Under the pieces are notes generated by a model that was not told the DNA's origin, ran no database searches, and was given only the letters and a program-made list of their open reading frames with translations. 64,000 nt of DNA, taken from NCBI RefSeq assembly GCF_011316935.1, contig NZ_WLYS01000001.1:620001-684000 (forward strand), in the 5' to 3' direction. The position numbers and the translations under genes were made by a program. This document shows positions 8,783-17,917 of the stretch, one piece after another. This DNA is from Sphingobacterium chungjuense (GTDB lineage: Bacteria; Bacteroidota; Bacteroidia; Sphingobacteriales; Sphingobacteriaceae). Positions within the stretch are counted from its first letter, which is position 1; each line of letters opens with the position of its first letter.

Positions 8783-9439
8783 TTAGAAGTTACTTTCGTA
8801 CGAATCATTTTGATGAATCTGCTTTTTGACTGTCTTTTCATGCCACAGACAATAATTGTAACTTTCGATAGGTAAATCCATCAATCTCTTAAATCCGTGA
8901 AGCTCTTCGTGCACTTTGTTCTTCCAGACTATTTCTTTTGCTGCGGTTTTGAATAATCGCATTTGATAGTCTGGGAAATTTACGTATCCTTCCGAATTTT
9001 GTTTCCAGTTCCATTTCTTGAGTAACGTTTCATCTATGCCGTGCACAATATTGATTCTGGGTACGCAAAAACAGTCGAATTTATGATGCCTTCTTAAGAA
9101 ATGGTGTAATTTTTTTAAGAGAGTTATAGCAGGAATTTCGTCGGCATCGATCTGAAACAGATAATCCTTAGTAGCGTGCTTAATCAGACTATTTTTAAAT
9201 CGGGAAAAATCGTGATTTAATTTATCCTCGATATGGATTACACGCGGCTTGAACTTTTCGATAATTGTAGACACTCCAGCATGAGGGTCTGTAACATCTT
9301 GTAGCACAATAATTTCATCGTTTTTATGAATGTGCTGACAAAGATGTGATAGGAGACGTTCAAGCTCGTGCTCCTCATTGCAGACGGTGACTCCAAAGGT
9401 AACTGAAGGTATTTGTGTAAAAAAAGATATTATGCCCAT
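8783..9439 (-). CDS. Glycosyltransferase family 2 protein (short)
   Basis: GT-A fold glycosyltransferase, 218 residues, with VTFGVTVCNEEHELERLL at the N-terminus. The DxD-type metal and nucleotide-sugar binding motif lies in YLFQIDADEIPA. The later part (LFKTAAKEIVWKNKVHEELH) resembles the GT2 branch related to lipopolysaccharide core beta-glucosyltransferases. It starts 8 bases after the upstream GT2 gene and so is co-transcribed. It is short for GT2, with no membrane anchor, and probably acts on a lipid-linked glycan in the cytoplasm. Confidence 0.82.
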   Translation of the reverse strand: MGIISFFTQIPSVTFGVTVCNEEHELERLLSHLCQHIHKNDEIIVLQDVTDPHAGVSTIIEKFKPRVIHIEDKLNHDFSRFKNSLIKHATKDYLFQIDADEIPAITLLKKLHHFLRRHHKFDCFCVPRINIVHGIDETLLKKWNWKQNSEGYVNFPDYQMRLFKTAAKEIVWKNKVHEELHGFKRLMDLPIESYNYCLWHEKTVKKQIHQNDSYESNF

Positions 9440-9447
9440 ATATTGAT

Positions 9448-10659
9448 TTATTTATCTATCACCAAGTTTTTGCAAACAAGTTCCTGTGCCGTAGAATTTA
9501 GGTCTTTAATATTAAACTTCAGTCTTCCTATTCGGAATTTTCTTTTGTTAAAAAACAGCTTTCCAAAAAAACTTCTTTTTTTCGAGATTTTTTGATGAAT
9601 AATTTGCGGAAGTGTTTTGATATTATCGTAATCCCAATCTTTAAGGTTTCTCATATCAAATTCAACCAGAATGCTATGTGTTTTCAACTTATTCCTTGGC
9701 AAAATTCGCTTCCGTAAATCGAAGTCGGTACTGGATTGGTGTAAACCAATATAGTGTTCTATATTTGAATTGCTGTCTAGATATATAGTGCCAAAATAGG
9801 GCTCGATCTTATCAAGTTTTAAAGGATCTGTCGACTTCACAATCGCAGCCAAATCATATCTTTCTTTTATAGAAGAATGAAGTCCGAAACGCCATTTTCG
9901 GTAAAAATTATTTATAGATTCATTTTCGACTTGACGAGTTTTTGCTTCGTATTCGGAAGAGAACCTGGATGTCTTGCTCACAAAATGGTATACTTTAGCT
10001 CCCGGCACCACATACATTGTTGCATGCTGTAGGTGAAACCGTAGTAAAAGATCCGTATCTTCGCAAAACATAGGGTTGAAAACCGGATCTAAGCCTCCCA
10101 TGTCCAGTAACCATTTTTTCTCTACACATAAAAAAAAAGTTCCATCCGTTGTGAGGTGTGGGGTTTGAATTGAAACACTTGAATTTTCCCGAAGATAATC
10201 TTCAAATGCCCCCATGTGAAACGATTTCAAATCTGTTCCAAAGTCCTTGGTGATTTTCCAGTCATGCTTATCCTCTTCAAAATATGGGGGCTCAACCACC
10301 GTATAGAACAATAGTGTTCTTGGTAGCCAAACTGATAAAAGGGACTCTACAAAACCATTTCCGACGACCATATCGTTGTGAAGAAATGCGACTAAATCTG
10401 ACGTAGCCATAGAAACGCCTTTATTATAGGTATCCGATAGCGTTTTGGAAAACTGTGAATAATAAAATATTAGATAGGGATCTTCTAAGCTATCCAACCA
10501 ATCGTGCGTACCGTCTTGACTCCCATAACTCACAAAGACCAATTCAACTCGTGGGTATTTATCGCGTAATGTTTTGTAAAAGTGTTTGGTATAATCCAGA
10601 TTATTCCTCAACCCAACAATTAATGATAAAGTAGCTTGATCTTCTTTCTGTTTTTCCAT
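9448..10659 (-). CDS. Glycosyltransferase family 2 protein
   Basis: First gene of the four-gene minus-strand operon (10659 to 6101), 403 residues. The N-terminal GT-A domain has SLIVGLRNNLDYTKHFYKTL, VSYGSQDGTHDWL and FLHNDMVVGNGFVESLL, in which HND occupies the metal-binding position. CEDTDLLLRFHLQ is the typical late acidic motif of GT2. The last 120 or so residues are less conserved and basic (KKRSFFGKLFFNKRKFRIG), and could be a membrane-association tail. No transmembrane segment is evident. The sugar is unknown. Confidence 0.85.
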   Translation of the reverse strand: MEKQKEDQATLSLIVGLRNNLDYTKHFYKTLRDKYPRVELVFVSYGSQDGTHDWLDSLEDPYLIFYYSQFSKTLSDTYNKGVSMATSDLVAFLHNDMVVGNGFVESLLSVWLPRTLLFYTVVEPPYFEEDKHDWKITKDFGTDLKSFHMGAFEDYLRENSSVSIQTPHLTTDGTFFLCVEKKWLLDMGGLDPVFNPMFCEDTDLLLRFHLQHATMYVVPGAKVYHFVSKTSRFSSEYEAKTRQVENESINNFYRKWRFGLHSSIKERYDLAAIVKSTDPLKLDKIEPYFGTIYLDSNSNIEHYIGLHQSSTDFDLRKRILPRNKLKTHSILVEFDMRNLKDWDYDNIKTLPQIIHQKISKKRSFFGKLFFNKRKFRIGRLKFNIKDLNSTAQELVCKNLVIDK

Positions 10660-10936
10660 TAGGTAAAGATAATTGTTTTATGTTGCTCCACTAAAAATTT
10701 CCAAAATCCGATATAAGAAAGAAATCGACCAATCCTAGAAACTTGATATTTAAATCTAAAAACCGGAATTTAAGATTACTTTCAAAACAGCAGAAGTGTG
10801 AGATAAATTTTTAAAAGATGACTAATACACATCAATTTGCCGGCACAATTAATCATCGTTCAAATTACTTTGATTCAATTTCATCAAAAAAACTGACCTT
10901 TACATTAGTAAGTAACTGTTTTAATAAAAAAAATAA
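10660..10936. promoter_or_regulatory. Divergent intergenic region between two glycosyltransferase units
   Basis: About 277 AT-rich bases between divergently transcribed glycosyltransferase genes, expected to hold both promoters. I could not assign a convincing -33/-7 pair, and no gene or hairpin stands out. Confidence 0.35.
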
Positions 10937-11854
10937 ATGAGATTATCCCATTGGATTCGTTATATACTTCCATCGCTCCGAGAGAAAACGCCAAGCATAG
11001 ATGAAGTATATATAAAAAATTGGGGTACAGCAAATAAGCAAAACGATCAGATTCCTAAAAAAATCTGGATTTATTGGAATAATTATCCGATTGATTCTCC
11101 TACCGTGGAGATCTGCCTTGCCGAAATCAAGAGACTACATCCAGACTATACCATTTTCGTGTTGCATAAAGAAACTTTATCGGATTATCTGCCCAACTTT
11201 CCGCTCGAAATTTTAAAAAAATCTCCAGCGCTGAGTTCGGATTTGATTCGACTTAAACTGTTGGCAGAACATGGCGGATTCTACTTAGACGCTAGCACGC
11301 TATTGTCTGAAAATCTAGATTGGGTGAGCGCGCTACAACAGCAGGATGGATCTGAAGCCGTCCTATATTATACCGATGAGAATACTATTAGCAAACAACA
11401 TCCCATGTTAGAAAGTTCTTTTATCGGTGCTATACAAGGCTCCCGATTTATTAAAGAATGGTTGGCCGAATTCGAAAAATGTTTGTCGGAGGATTCTTCG
11501 ATAGAGTACATGGACAAGTTTGGAAATTTTGATATCACAGAATTCCCGCTAGATCTAGACTATTATCCAATCTACCTGACTGCTCAAGTATTAATGCGCA
11601 GAGATCAAAATTTTAGGTTAAGCATCATAAGAGCAGAAGATGATTTTTTCCTTTATTCTCTTGGAATTAGAAAAAAATGGGGGGAAGTGGCCATGGCAGA
11701 AATATTATTACTAAATAAAACTCCTGATCCAAAACCTAAAACGGTAAAGCTAATACGCTATGCACGAAGAAGGTTGGACTTCTATATTAAAAGAGGCATG
11801 TATAAAGAAGGCTCGTGGATGGGAGACCTTATCTTAAAAAAAGAGTCAAAATAA
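10937..11854 (+). CDS. GT32 / capsular polysaccharide synthesis-like glycosyltransferase
   Basis: 305-residue protein of the OCH1/capsular polysaccharide synthesis type. It has QIPKKIWIYWNNYPIDSPTV near residue 40, then TIFVLHKETLSDYLPNF. The core motif SSDLIRLKLLAEHGGFYLDA includes the GGxYxD element that corresponds to the DxD site of GT32. It stands alone on the plus strand between two minus-strand units, and its stop is one base from the end of the convergent GT2 gene. Predicted to add a sugar to the surface glycan in the cytoplasm; donor unknown. Confidence 0.8.
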   Translation: MRLSHWIRYILPSLREKTPSIDEVYIKNWGTANKQNDQIPKKIWIYWNNYPIDSPTVEICLAEIKRLHPDYTIFVLHKETLSDYLPNFPLEILKKSPALSSDLIRLKLLAEHGGFYLDASTLLSENLDWVSALQQQDGSEAVLYYTDENTISKQHPMLESSFIGAIQGSRFIKEWLAEFEKCLSEDSSIEYMDKFGNFDITEFPLDLDYYPIYLTAQVLMRRDQNFRLSIIRAEDDFFLYSLGIRKKWGEVAMAEILLLNKTPDPKPKTVKLIRYARRRLDFYIKRGMYKEGSWMGDLILKKESK

Positions 11855-11855
11855 T

Positions 11856-12638
11856 CTACCGAAAAACCTTTCTTAACAAATATGCGAACCTACCCGTATC
11901 TATTCCCGGAATCTTAAGATTGTGTTCGCGGGCAAACTCTTTCCGAAACGCTTTCGCGTGCGACCAATCCAACCTTCTCTTTTCTCGATGTGCTTTCTCT
12001 TTCTTACTCATGATTGAGTTTTCGCGGTGATAGTAGATATATTCTGCACCTGGAACGACCACGATACTCTTTGCATAAAACACTGCTGGAAGCGAGAAAG
12101 TCAGGTCTTCGATAAATCGCCCTTCTTCAAAACGTAAGCTCTGCTCTTTGAGAAAGTCTAAACGGAACAGATAGCGCCAAACATAGCCCCATTTACCGAC
12201 AAATGTTGCCTTTAATTTGTCCTTTGCAGTGTGATATACGACTTGCTTCTTAAAACGCCACGTTTTGTAACTATGCTTTTCGTTGAGCATGCCGCCACAG
12301 GCGATATCAGCTTGAGTTGCCATCACCGCATCAGCCATCTGCTGATAGTACGCTAAGTTGATACCATCGTCTACATCCATAAAATGAATGTAAGTACCTG
12401 ATGCCGCATCGATCCCCGTATTCCTTGCTGCAGACAAACCTCGATTTTCATCCAAGCGGATTAACTTCACGGGATATTGCAATGCAATTTGGCCAGAGCG
12501 ATCGGACGAACCGTCATCTACAACAATGATCTCTAGATTTTTGTAGCTCTGCGCAAACATATTGTCCAAACATGATTTGACGTACTCCTCTCCGTTATAA
12601 ACAGGAATAACAACAGAAATCAAAGGCCCTTGCGTCAT
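11856..12638 (-). CDS. Glycosyltransferase family 2 protein
   Basis: Classical GT2 enzyme, 260 residues. It has LISVVIPVYNGEEYVKSCLD at the N-terminus, IIVVDDGSSDRS for nucleotide binding, ENRGLSAARNTGIDAASG, and the metal-binding HFMDVDDGI. The C-terminal part carries VVPGAEYIYYHRENSIM, common in GT2 enzymes of capsule and O-antigen loci. It follows the Stealth gene by 20 bases on the same strand, so the two are likely co-transcribed and may act on the same glycan. Confidence 0.88.
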   Translation of the reverse strand: MTQGPLISVVIPVYNGEEYVKSCLDNMFAQSYKNLEIIVVDDGSSDRSGQIALQYPVKLIRLDENRGLSAARNTGIDAASGTYIHFMDVDDGINLAYYQQMADAVMATQADIACGGMLNEKHSYKTWRFKKQVVYHTAKDKLKATFVGKWGYVWRYLFRLDFLKEQSLRFEEGRFIEDLTFSLPAVFYAKSIVVVPGAEYIYYHRENSIMSKKEKAHREKRRLDWSHAKAFRKEFAREHNLKIPGIDTGRFAYLLRKVFR

Positions 12639-12658
12639 ATAAGGATAAGATAAAATAA

Positions 12659-13669
12659 TTATGTTAAACGGTCAGCCAACTCAAATTGCGACCGCTTCGA
12701 TAGAATACTTTCAAATGATTTTTCGATCTCCATCATGGTTTGATCAAAATTTGGCATATGTTCATTATCATTGATGCATACCAATGAATAAGCTTGTTCT
12801 CTAATCGCTTTGATTGCTTTTTTGGAGCGAAATAATAACGGAAACATCTTGGTATCCTGATAGGTATTGTACGCTTCAAAGTTAGATTGGCAGATTTGCC
12901 AAGTTCTGAACAATTCTTGCGTGAAATCTTCTGGAGAACGAAATTTGTGTTTCGACATTTCCATCAACTCCGCTTCCGCATAGTCCCACACCTCCTGAAA
13001 GGTGCTCTTCGTATACGGCTGCGCATTATGCGGTGTACGCAAAGTAATGAATTTATTGTACCAAGATAGCAGATACGTCAACCTCGCTTTGCTTCCATAC
13101 ATCGGGTTGTACCACTTATCGTGATCGCGTTTCATCACGGCAGGCTTATCAAACCGCTGATTGATTATGCGGATATTATTTTTCAAACATTTGCTCCATA
13201 AAGACATGCCGAGATTCATCCGAAACGCAGCAATATCCTGTGGAACTCCATCCTTGCTAAAGAAACGGCTTGGCTTCAAGTCATTGATAATAAAGAAATC
13301 ATCATTGAAATACACGAAGTTCTCTGCGAGATCAGGGATACGATGCAAGTGCACTTCAAGCACACTTGAATTGAATAACGGAAGGAATTGCTCCGGAATA
13401 TAATCTTTATGATGCACCAAATTCAACTTGGGATGATTGGCATCGAGCCAATCTGGTTTTTGTCCGCAAGTCACGAAATGAATCTTACGCACCCAAGGAG
13501 CAAACTGCTCTACGCCACGAAACCAATATTTTAAAAGTCCATGATCACGAAAACGTGCTTCTGACACTTCGTTCTTAGCGTTGTTGATCTTTCCAGAATG
13601 TTTTGCAAAGCTCTCCTGCCAGATCGGGTCATTCATGTCTACCCAAGTGATCACAAAATCTATGTCCAT
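12659..13669 (-). CDS. Stealth-family capsular polysaccharide phosphotransferase
   Basis: Predicted sugar-phosphate transferase that forms phosphodiester-linked glycans (Stealth family; known relatives include capsule polymerases and the GlcNAc-1-phosphotransferase of animals). Conserved region 1 is DIDFVITWVDMNDPIWQ. Region 2 includes EARFRDHGLLKYWFRGVE, IHFVTCGQKPDWL and ENFVYFNDDFFI, and later NAQPYTKSTF and the WQICQSNFEAYN segment fit region 3. The start at 13669 is chosen because AGGAG precedes it by a normal spacing. A longer frame starting at 13705 would begin inside a -7-like TATCTTTA (13705-13712, minus strand). It begins a two-gene operon with the GT2 gene. Confidence 0.85.
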   Translation of the reverse strand: MDIDFVITWVDMNDPIWQESFAKHSGKINNAKNEVSEARFRDHGLLKYWFRGVEQFAPWVRKIHFVTCGQKPDWLDANHPKLNLVHHKDYIPEQFLPLFNSSVLEVHLHRIPDLAENFVYFNDDFFIINDLKPSRFFSKDGVPQDIAAFRMNLGMSLWSKCLKNNIRIINQRFDKPAVMKRDHDKWYNPMYGSKARLTYLLSWYNKFITLRTPHNAQPYTKSTFQEVWDYAEAELMEMSKHKFRSPEDFTQELFRTWQICQSNFEAYNTYQDTKMFPLLFRSKKAIKAIREQAYSLVCINDNEHMPNFDQTMMEIEKSFESILSKRSQFELADRLT

Positions 13670-13704
13670 AGCGTGCTCCTGTCTTTCACTTTTTTTGGAG
13701 TGCA

Positions 13705-13712
13705 TAAAGATA
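13705..13712 (-). promoter_or_regulatory. -7-like promoter element of Stealth operon
   Basis: TATCTTTA on the minus strand, close to the Bacteroidota -7 consensus TAnnTTTG, about 36 bases before the chosen ATG at 13669. No good -33 box was identified. Confidence 0.4.
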
Positions 13713-13789
13713 GATATTTTCCAGCATATGTATTCTAAGCCCTAGAAATAATGCCTATATTCGTTCACTAAAACATGTCTTGAAATACT

Positions 13790-14785
13790 GTGGAGCAAGC
13801 TTTTCCTAAACGTATACTTATTACTGGTGCAGCCGGTTTTTTGGGTTCGCACCTTAGTGATCGGTTTATTCGTGAAGGATACCAAGTGATAGGCATGGAC
13901 AACTTGATTACAGGTAGCTTGCGCAATATTGAACACCTTTTCAAGCTACCAAATTTCGAATTCTATCAGCACGACGTTTCCAAGTTTGTACACATTCCGG
14001 GGCACCTGGATTATATTCTGCACTTTGCTTCGCCAGCCAGTCCGGTAGATTATTTACGAATCCCGATACAAACGCTCAAAGTAGGTTCCTTAGGCACGCA
14101 CAATCTTTTGGGATTGGCAAAATCTAAAAAAGCGCGAATATTGGTCGCTTCCACATCTGAGGTATATGGCGATCCGCTGGTCTCGCCGCAGGCTGAAACT
14201 TATTGGGGAAATGTCAACCCCGTTGGCCCGCGAGGCGTTTATGATGAAGCTAAGCGTTTTCAAGAAGCGATGACGATGGCTTATCACAACTTCCATGGTA
14301 TAGACACGCGTATTGTTCGCATATTCAACACCTTCGGACCGCGAATGCGCCTTAATGATGGGCGAGCTTTGCCTACTTTTATCGCACAGGCACTTCGTGA
14401 CCAAAATTTAAGCGTTTTCGGAGACGGGAAACAAACACGTTCATTCTGCTATGTTGATGATCTGGTTGATGGCATATTTCGACTGCTACATGCTGATTAT
14501 AATGAACCTGTTAACTTGGGTAATCCAGATGAGATAACAATTACAGATATAGCCAAGGAGATTATTGAACTCACGGATAGTACATCAAATTTAGTATTTT
14601 CGGACTTGCCGGTTGATGATCCTAAACAACGTCAACCTGATATTACGCTAGCAAAACGACTACTGGACTGGGCACCAAATGTGTCTCGTGCAGATGGTTT
14701 GCGCAAAACCATCGATTACTATCGGGCGATGGACAAAATAGATTTACAAGAAACCACTCAAATATACTTTAAAAGAGATGCATAA
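13790..14785 (+). CDS. uxs: UDP-glucuronate decarboxylase (UDP-xylose synthase)
   Basis: Extended-SDR enzyme converting UDP-glucuronate to UDP-xylose, 331 residues. The NAD-binding GAAGFLGS is at residues 13-20, and the [14 protein letters not shown] segment is typical of UXS. The catalytic region has STSEVYGDP and Tyr151/Lys155 in YDEAKRF. Further UXS hallmarks are [11 protein letters not shown] and [13 protein letters not shown]. The start is GTG at 13790, since the nearest upstream ATG runs directly into a stop. A TATATTCG promoter-like element lies about 30 bases upstream. Its end overlaps galE by 8 bases. UDP-xylose would feed the neighbouring glycosyltransferases. Confidence 0.88.
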   Translation: MEQAFPKRILITGAAGFLGSHLSDRFIREGYQVIGMDNLITGSLRNIEHLFKLPNFEFYQHDVSKFVHIPGHLDYILHFASPASPVDYLRIPIQTLKVGSLGTHNLLGLAKSKKARILVASTSEVYGDPLVSPQAETYWGNVNPVGPRGVYDEAKRFQEAMTMAYHNFHGIDTRIVRIFNTFGPRMRLNDGRALPTFIAQALRDQNLSVFGDGKQTRSFCYVDDLVDGIFRLLHADYNEPVNLGNPDEITITDIAKEIIELTDSTSNLVFSDLPVDDPKQRQPDITLAKRLLDWAPNVSRADGLRKTIDYYRAMDKIDLQETTQIYFKRDA

Positions 14786-15809
14786 GATTTTAGTAACAGG
14801 CGGCACAGGATTTATTGGCTCACATACCGTTGTAGAATTATATCAGGCGGGCTACACGCCAATTATTATAGATAACCTATCCAATTCAAGCATTCGTATA
14901 TTAGATCAGATAGAAAAGATCATCGGTCATCGGCCAGAATTTCATCAGTTTGATTTATGTGATGAAGCGGCGGTAAAAAATTTCGTCGCTAGCAATCCGG
15001 ACATCTCGGGTGTTATCCACTTTGCGGCTTCCAAAGCAGTGGGTGAATCGGTCATAAAACCGTTGAAATATTACCATAATAACTTTTTCTCCTTGATCAA
15101 TTTGTTGAATGCGTATCAAAATACACCTGTAAACTTCGTTTTTTCTTCAAGCTGCACGGTTTATGGTCAACCAGACCAATTACCCGTTTCCGAAACGGCA
15201 CCCGTAAAAACTGCTGAATCGCCGTACGGAAATACAAAACAAATTGCAGAAGAAATTTTGCGCGAGACCGCTCTAGCGCACGATAATTATCAGATCATTT
15301 CCCTACGTTACTTCAATCCTGCTGGAGCACACGCCTCTGCACTAATAGGCGAACTACCGATCGGTGTACCACAAAATTTAGTACCTTTTATTACGCAGAC
15401 TGCGATAGGCAAAAGAGAGAAATTAACCGTCTTTGGTGGTGATTACGAAACTACTGATGGCTCTTGCGTACGCGATTATATTCATGTGGTGGACTTGGCC
15501 AAAGCGCACGTTGCTGCTATCAAATTGTTAGAAAAAGGAAATCCTGCCGGCAAATACGATGTATTTAACATTGGTACTGGGATAGGTTATTCGGTGCTCG
15601 AAGCCATCAAAGCTTTTGAGAAGACGTCTGGACAAAAATTGAATTATGAAATCGGTCCGAGAAGAGATGGCGACATTGTAAAAGTATGGGGAGATGTGAC
15701 AAAATCTGCCGAAAAATTGGGTTGGAAAGCGGAATTGGGTATTGAAGAAATGATGAAATCTGCTTGGGCGTGGGAAAAATATATCCAGGAGAATTCGCTG
15801 CTAGATTAA
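14778..15809 (+). CDS. galE: UDP-glucose 4-epimerase
   Basis: Extended-SDR enzyme interconverting UDP-glucose and UDP-galactose (some members also act on the N-acetyl forms), 343 residues, the usual GalE length. The NAD-binding GGTGFIGS is at residues 8-15. SSSCTVYG comes before the catalytic YGNTK (Tyr150, Lys154), and RYFNPAGAH and [17 protein letters not shown] are characteristic of GalE. Translation overlaps the end of the decarboxylase gene by 8 bases, so both nucleotide-sugar enzymes are produced together. The location between capsule-type genes suggests a role in surface glycan precursors. Confidence 0.95.
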   Translation: MHKILVTGGTGFIGSHTVVELYQAGYTPIIIDNLSNSSIRILDQIEKIIGHRPEFHQFDLCDEAAVKNFVASNPDISGVIHFAASKAVGESVIKPLKYYHNNFFSLINLLNAYQNTPVNFVFSSSCTVYGQPDQLPVSETAPVKTAESPYGNTKQIAEEILRETALAHDNYQIISLRYFNPAGAHASALIGELPIGVPQNLVPFITQTAIGKREKLTVFGGDYETTDGSCVRDYIHVVDLAKAHVAAIKLLEKGNPAGKYDVFNIGTGIGYSVLEAIKAFEKTSGQKLNYEIGPRRDGDIVKVWGDVTKSAEKLGWKAELGIEEMMKSAWAWEKYIQENSLLD

Positions 15810-15812
15810 CAC

Positions 15813-16397
15813 ATGTCCGTACATCAACAGCCCGAACTTAAAGCTGCCATCTTAGCACTTTCTGACAAAGAAAAAGATAAGCTTTTGATCCGTCTAATCA
15901 ATAAAGACAAGTTACTGATTAAAAGACTACACTTCCAGCTATTGGAAGACGATATTGATTTGCAACAACGTATCGATGACTTAAGGGAACAGCTAAAGTC
16001 TATCTTTGCACATGCCTTTAAAACATCTGCATCTGGAGTATCAGCTGCTAATTTTGCCGCTTTAAATAAGTTAATTAGACATGCCAATGGTATCGTCAAT
16101 GAACATGAAAAAATCACTAAAGACAAGGTTAGTGAATTAGAATTCAGGCTACTCATTTTAAGAGAATCTATAAATCAATTTTCCTCGTTTTTTGAAAGAA
16201 GTCATCTTCACCAAAGCCATAAGCTACATCAATATTTAGCTGCGCGTATTAAATTTGCCTATGGCAAGTGGACAAAGCTTCATGAGGATCTCCAATTTGA
16301 CTTTCGTGACCAATTGCAGTATATCTTATCATCTGCTTATAATAGTTCGCTAGCCTCATACTTAACACAGCACGACATTCCAAAAGGAATCAAATAA
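15813..16397 (+). CDS. Conserved hypothetical protein, helical
   Basis: 194 residues, not recognised. The sequence is rich in Leu, Lys, His and Gln and is predicted almost wholly alpha-helical (KEKDKLLIRLINKDKLLIKR, LQQRIDDLREQLKSIF). There is no signal peptide or membrane segment, so it is probably a soluble cytoplasmic helical bundle. It begins 3 bases after galE and is likely co-transcribed with uxs-galE, although nothing in it suggests a sugar-related activity. Function unknown. Confidence 0.65.
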   Translation: MSVHQQPELKAAILALSDKEKDKLLIRLINKDKLLIKRLHFQLLEDDIDLQQRIDDLREQLKSIFAHAFKTSASGVSAANFAALNKLIRHANGIVNEHEKITKDKVSELEFRLLILRESINQFSSFFERSHLHQSHKLHQYLAARIKFAYGKWTKLHEDLQFDFRDQLQYILSSAYNSSLASYLTQHDIPKGIK

Positions 16398-16433
16398 TTT
16401 CATAAATAAATGAAAAAAACAGAATCATAACAC

Positions 16434-16505
16434 CTATTTTATGTAGTGCTTTGACTACATTGTTCAAAAAAAAGCGTGTTTTGTCTCGATTGATCAATAT
16501 ATTTG
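16434..16505 (+). promoter_or_regulatory. Weak hairpin and promoter upstream of ompA-like gene
   Basis: A short hairpin (ATGTAGT, loop GCTTTG, ACTACAT, about 16440-16459) may end the galE operon; it lacks a long T-run. TATATTTG at 16498-16505 fits the Bacteroidota -7 element and would leave a leader of roughly 95 bases before the OmpA-like gene. The -33 box is poor. Confidence 0.45.
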
Positions 16506-16605
16506 CAGGAGATTGATTACAAGATAGCAATTGGCTTACATGAGAACGAAGCTGATATTCTTAATTATAGAAAAATAGTGCACCATACCATAACATCCGT
16601 TAGCA

Positions 16606-17820
16606 ATGAAATACACATTCATTTTAATTCTGGGATTTGTGACTTATATGTCCGCCTCAGCCCAAACTTATGAGATTCGTCGCGATACTACCACTATCAT
16701 ACACGACGACAAGTACAAGGTAGAAACAAATCGTTTCTTTCAAAACTGGTTTATCGGTGCAGGTGCCGGTGCACAAATTTATTTCGGCGATCACAATATT
16801 CAGATGGATTTCGCAGATCGTATTACACCAGCTTTTGAGGCATATTTTGGTAAATGGTTTACACCAGGCATCGGAGTACGCTTAGGAGCCAACGGCTTTA
16901 AAGCAAACGGCTTAACACAAAATGGTAGCTATGTAGTCGGTCCGTATGACAAACTTCCATGGGAAGGCTACATGTTAGAAAAGCAAGAAATAAAATTCAT
17001 CCATTTCCGAGGAGATGTATTATTTAACTTATCTAACTTGATAGGCGGATACCGAGATGACCGTTTTTACGAAATCAGCCCATATGCTGGATTGGGTATC
17101 ATGATAAATACTAACGATAAGTCGGAGCGCGTGGGTAGCGGAAGAGAACTGAGCGCTAGTATTGGTTTGCTAAACACTTTCCGTTTGAGCCCTGCATTTC
17201 ATCTCACGCTAGATCTTCGCGGCTCTATGGTCGGAGATCGTTTTGATGGCGAAGAAGGTAATCGTCTGGAAGATGGATTAGGTAGTGCTACAGTTGGTAT
17301 TCGTTACAATTTTGGCAAAAAGAAAGATTGGGATAAGCCTAAAACTACAATCATTAAATACAATGAAGAAGATCTTAGTGCGCTTCGTAGTGCTGTCAAC
17401 AAGCTGGCTCAAGACAATAATCACTTGAGAAAACAATTAGCAGAAGCGAAGAACTCTTCGATCACCGAAGTACAGATCGAGCGTAATATGCTAGTAGCGC
17501 CTATCCTAGTAACCTTCCCAATCAACAAAAGTATCGTAAGTAATGAAGCTCGTGTCAACTTAAGTTTCTTTGCTGACATGATCAAAGAAGGAGATCCGAA
17601 TATCAAATACAGCATTACAGGTTATGCAGATAAAGGTACTGGAACTACCAAAATTAACGAACGACTAAGCCGTGAACGTGCCGAAGCAATATATAATGTG
17701 CTTGTTCGCGAATTCAACGTATCACCGAACCAACTCGTAAAAGAGTATAAAGGTGGTGTAGATAATATGTACTATGATGACCCACGCCTAAGCCGTGCAG
17801 TGATTGTTATAGCAGACTAA
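16606..17820 (+). CDS. OmpA-family outer membrane protein
   Basis: 404-residue envelope protein. A signal peptide (MKYTFILILGFVTYMSASAQ) is followed by a beta-barrel-like N-terminal domain (about 45-245, glycine-rich alternating strands such as WFIGAGAGAQIYFGDHNIQM). A short coiled-coil linker comes next (about 260-290, LRSAVNKLAQDNNHLRKQLA). The C-terminal OmpA/MotB peptidoglycan-binding domain (about 300-404) contains YSITGYADKGTGTTKINERL and RAEAIYNVL. Predicted to tie the outer membrane to peptidoglycan. It is monocistronic, with its own promoter-like element and a strong downstream terminator. Confidence 0.9.
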   Translation: MKYTFILILGFVTYMSASAQTYEIRRDTTTIIHDDKYKVETNRFFQNWFIGAGAGAQIYFGDHNIQMDFADRITPAFEAYFGKWFTPGIGVRLGANGFKANGLTQNGSYVVGPYDKLPWEGYMLEKQEIKFIHFRGDVLFNLSNLIGGYRDDRFYEISPYAGLGIMINTNDKSERVGSGRELSASIGLLNTFRLSPAFHLTLDLRGSMVGDRFDGEEGNRLEDGLGSATVGIRYNFGKKKDWDKPKTTIIKYNEEDLSALRSAVNKLAQDNNHLRKQLAEAKNSSITEVQIERNMLVAPILVTFPINKSIVSNEARVNLSFFADMIKEGDPNIKYSITGYADKGTGTTKINERLSRERAEAIYNVLVREFNVSPNQLVKEYKGGVDNMYYDDPRLSRAVIVIAD

Positions 17821-17846
17821 CTGTTTCATCAATACAACTACTTTAA

Positions 17847-17884
17847 ATAGCCGGTGTCGAAGTTTCGACACCGGCTATTTTTGT
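17847..17884 (+). terminator. Rho-independent terminator after ompA-like gene
   Basis: ATAGCCGGTGTCGAA pairs with TTCGACACCGGCTAT (15-bp near-continuous stem, 2-nt formal loop) and is followed by a run of T. Confidence 0.9.
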
Positions 17885-17917
17885 TATATTTAGCGCATTA
17901 ATTAACCAACTCTATAT

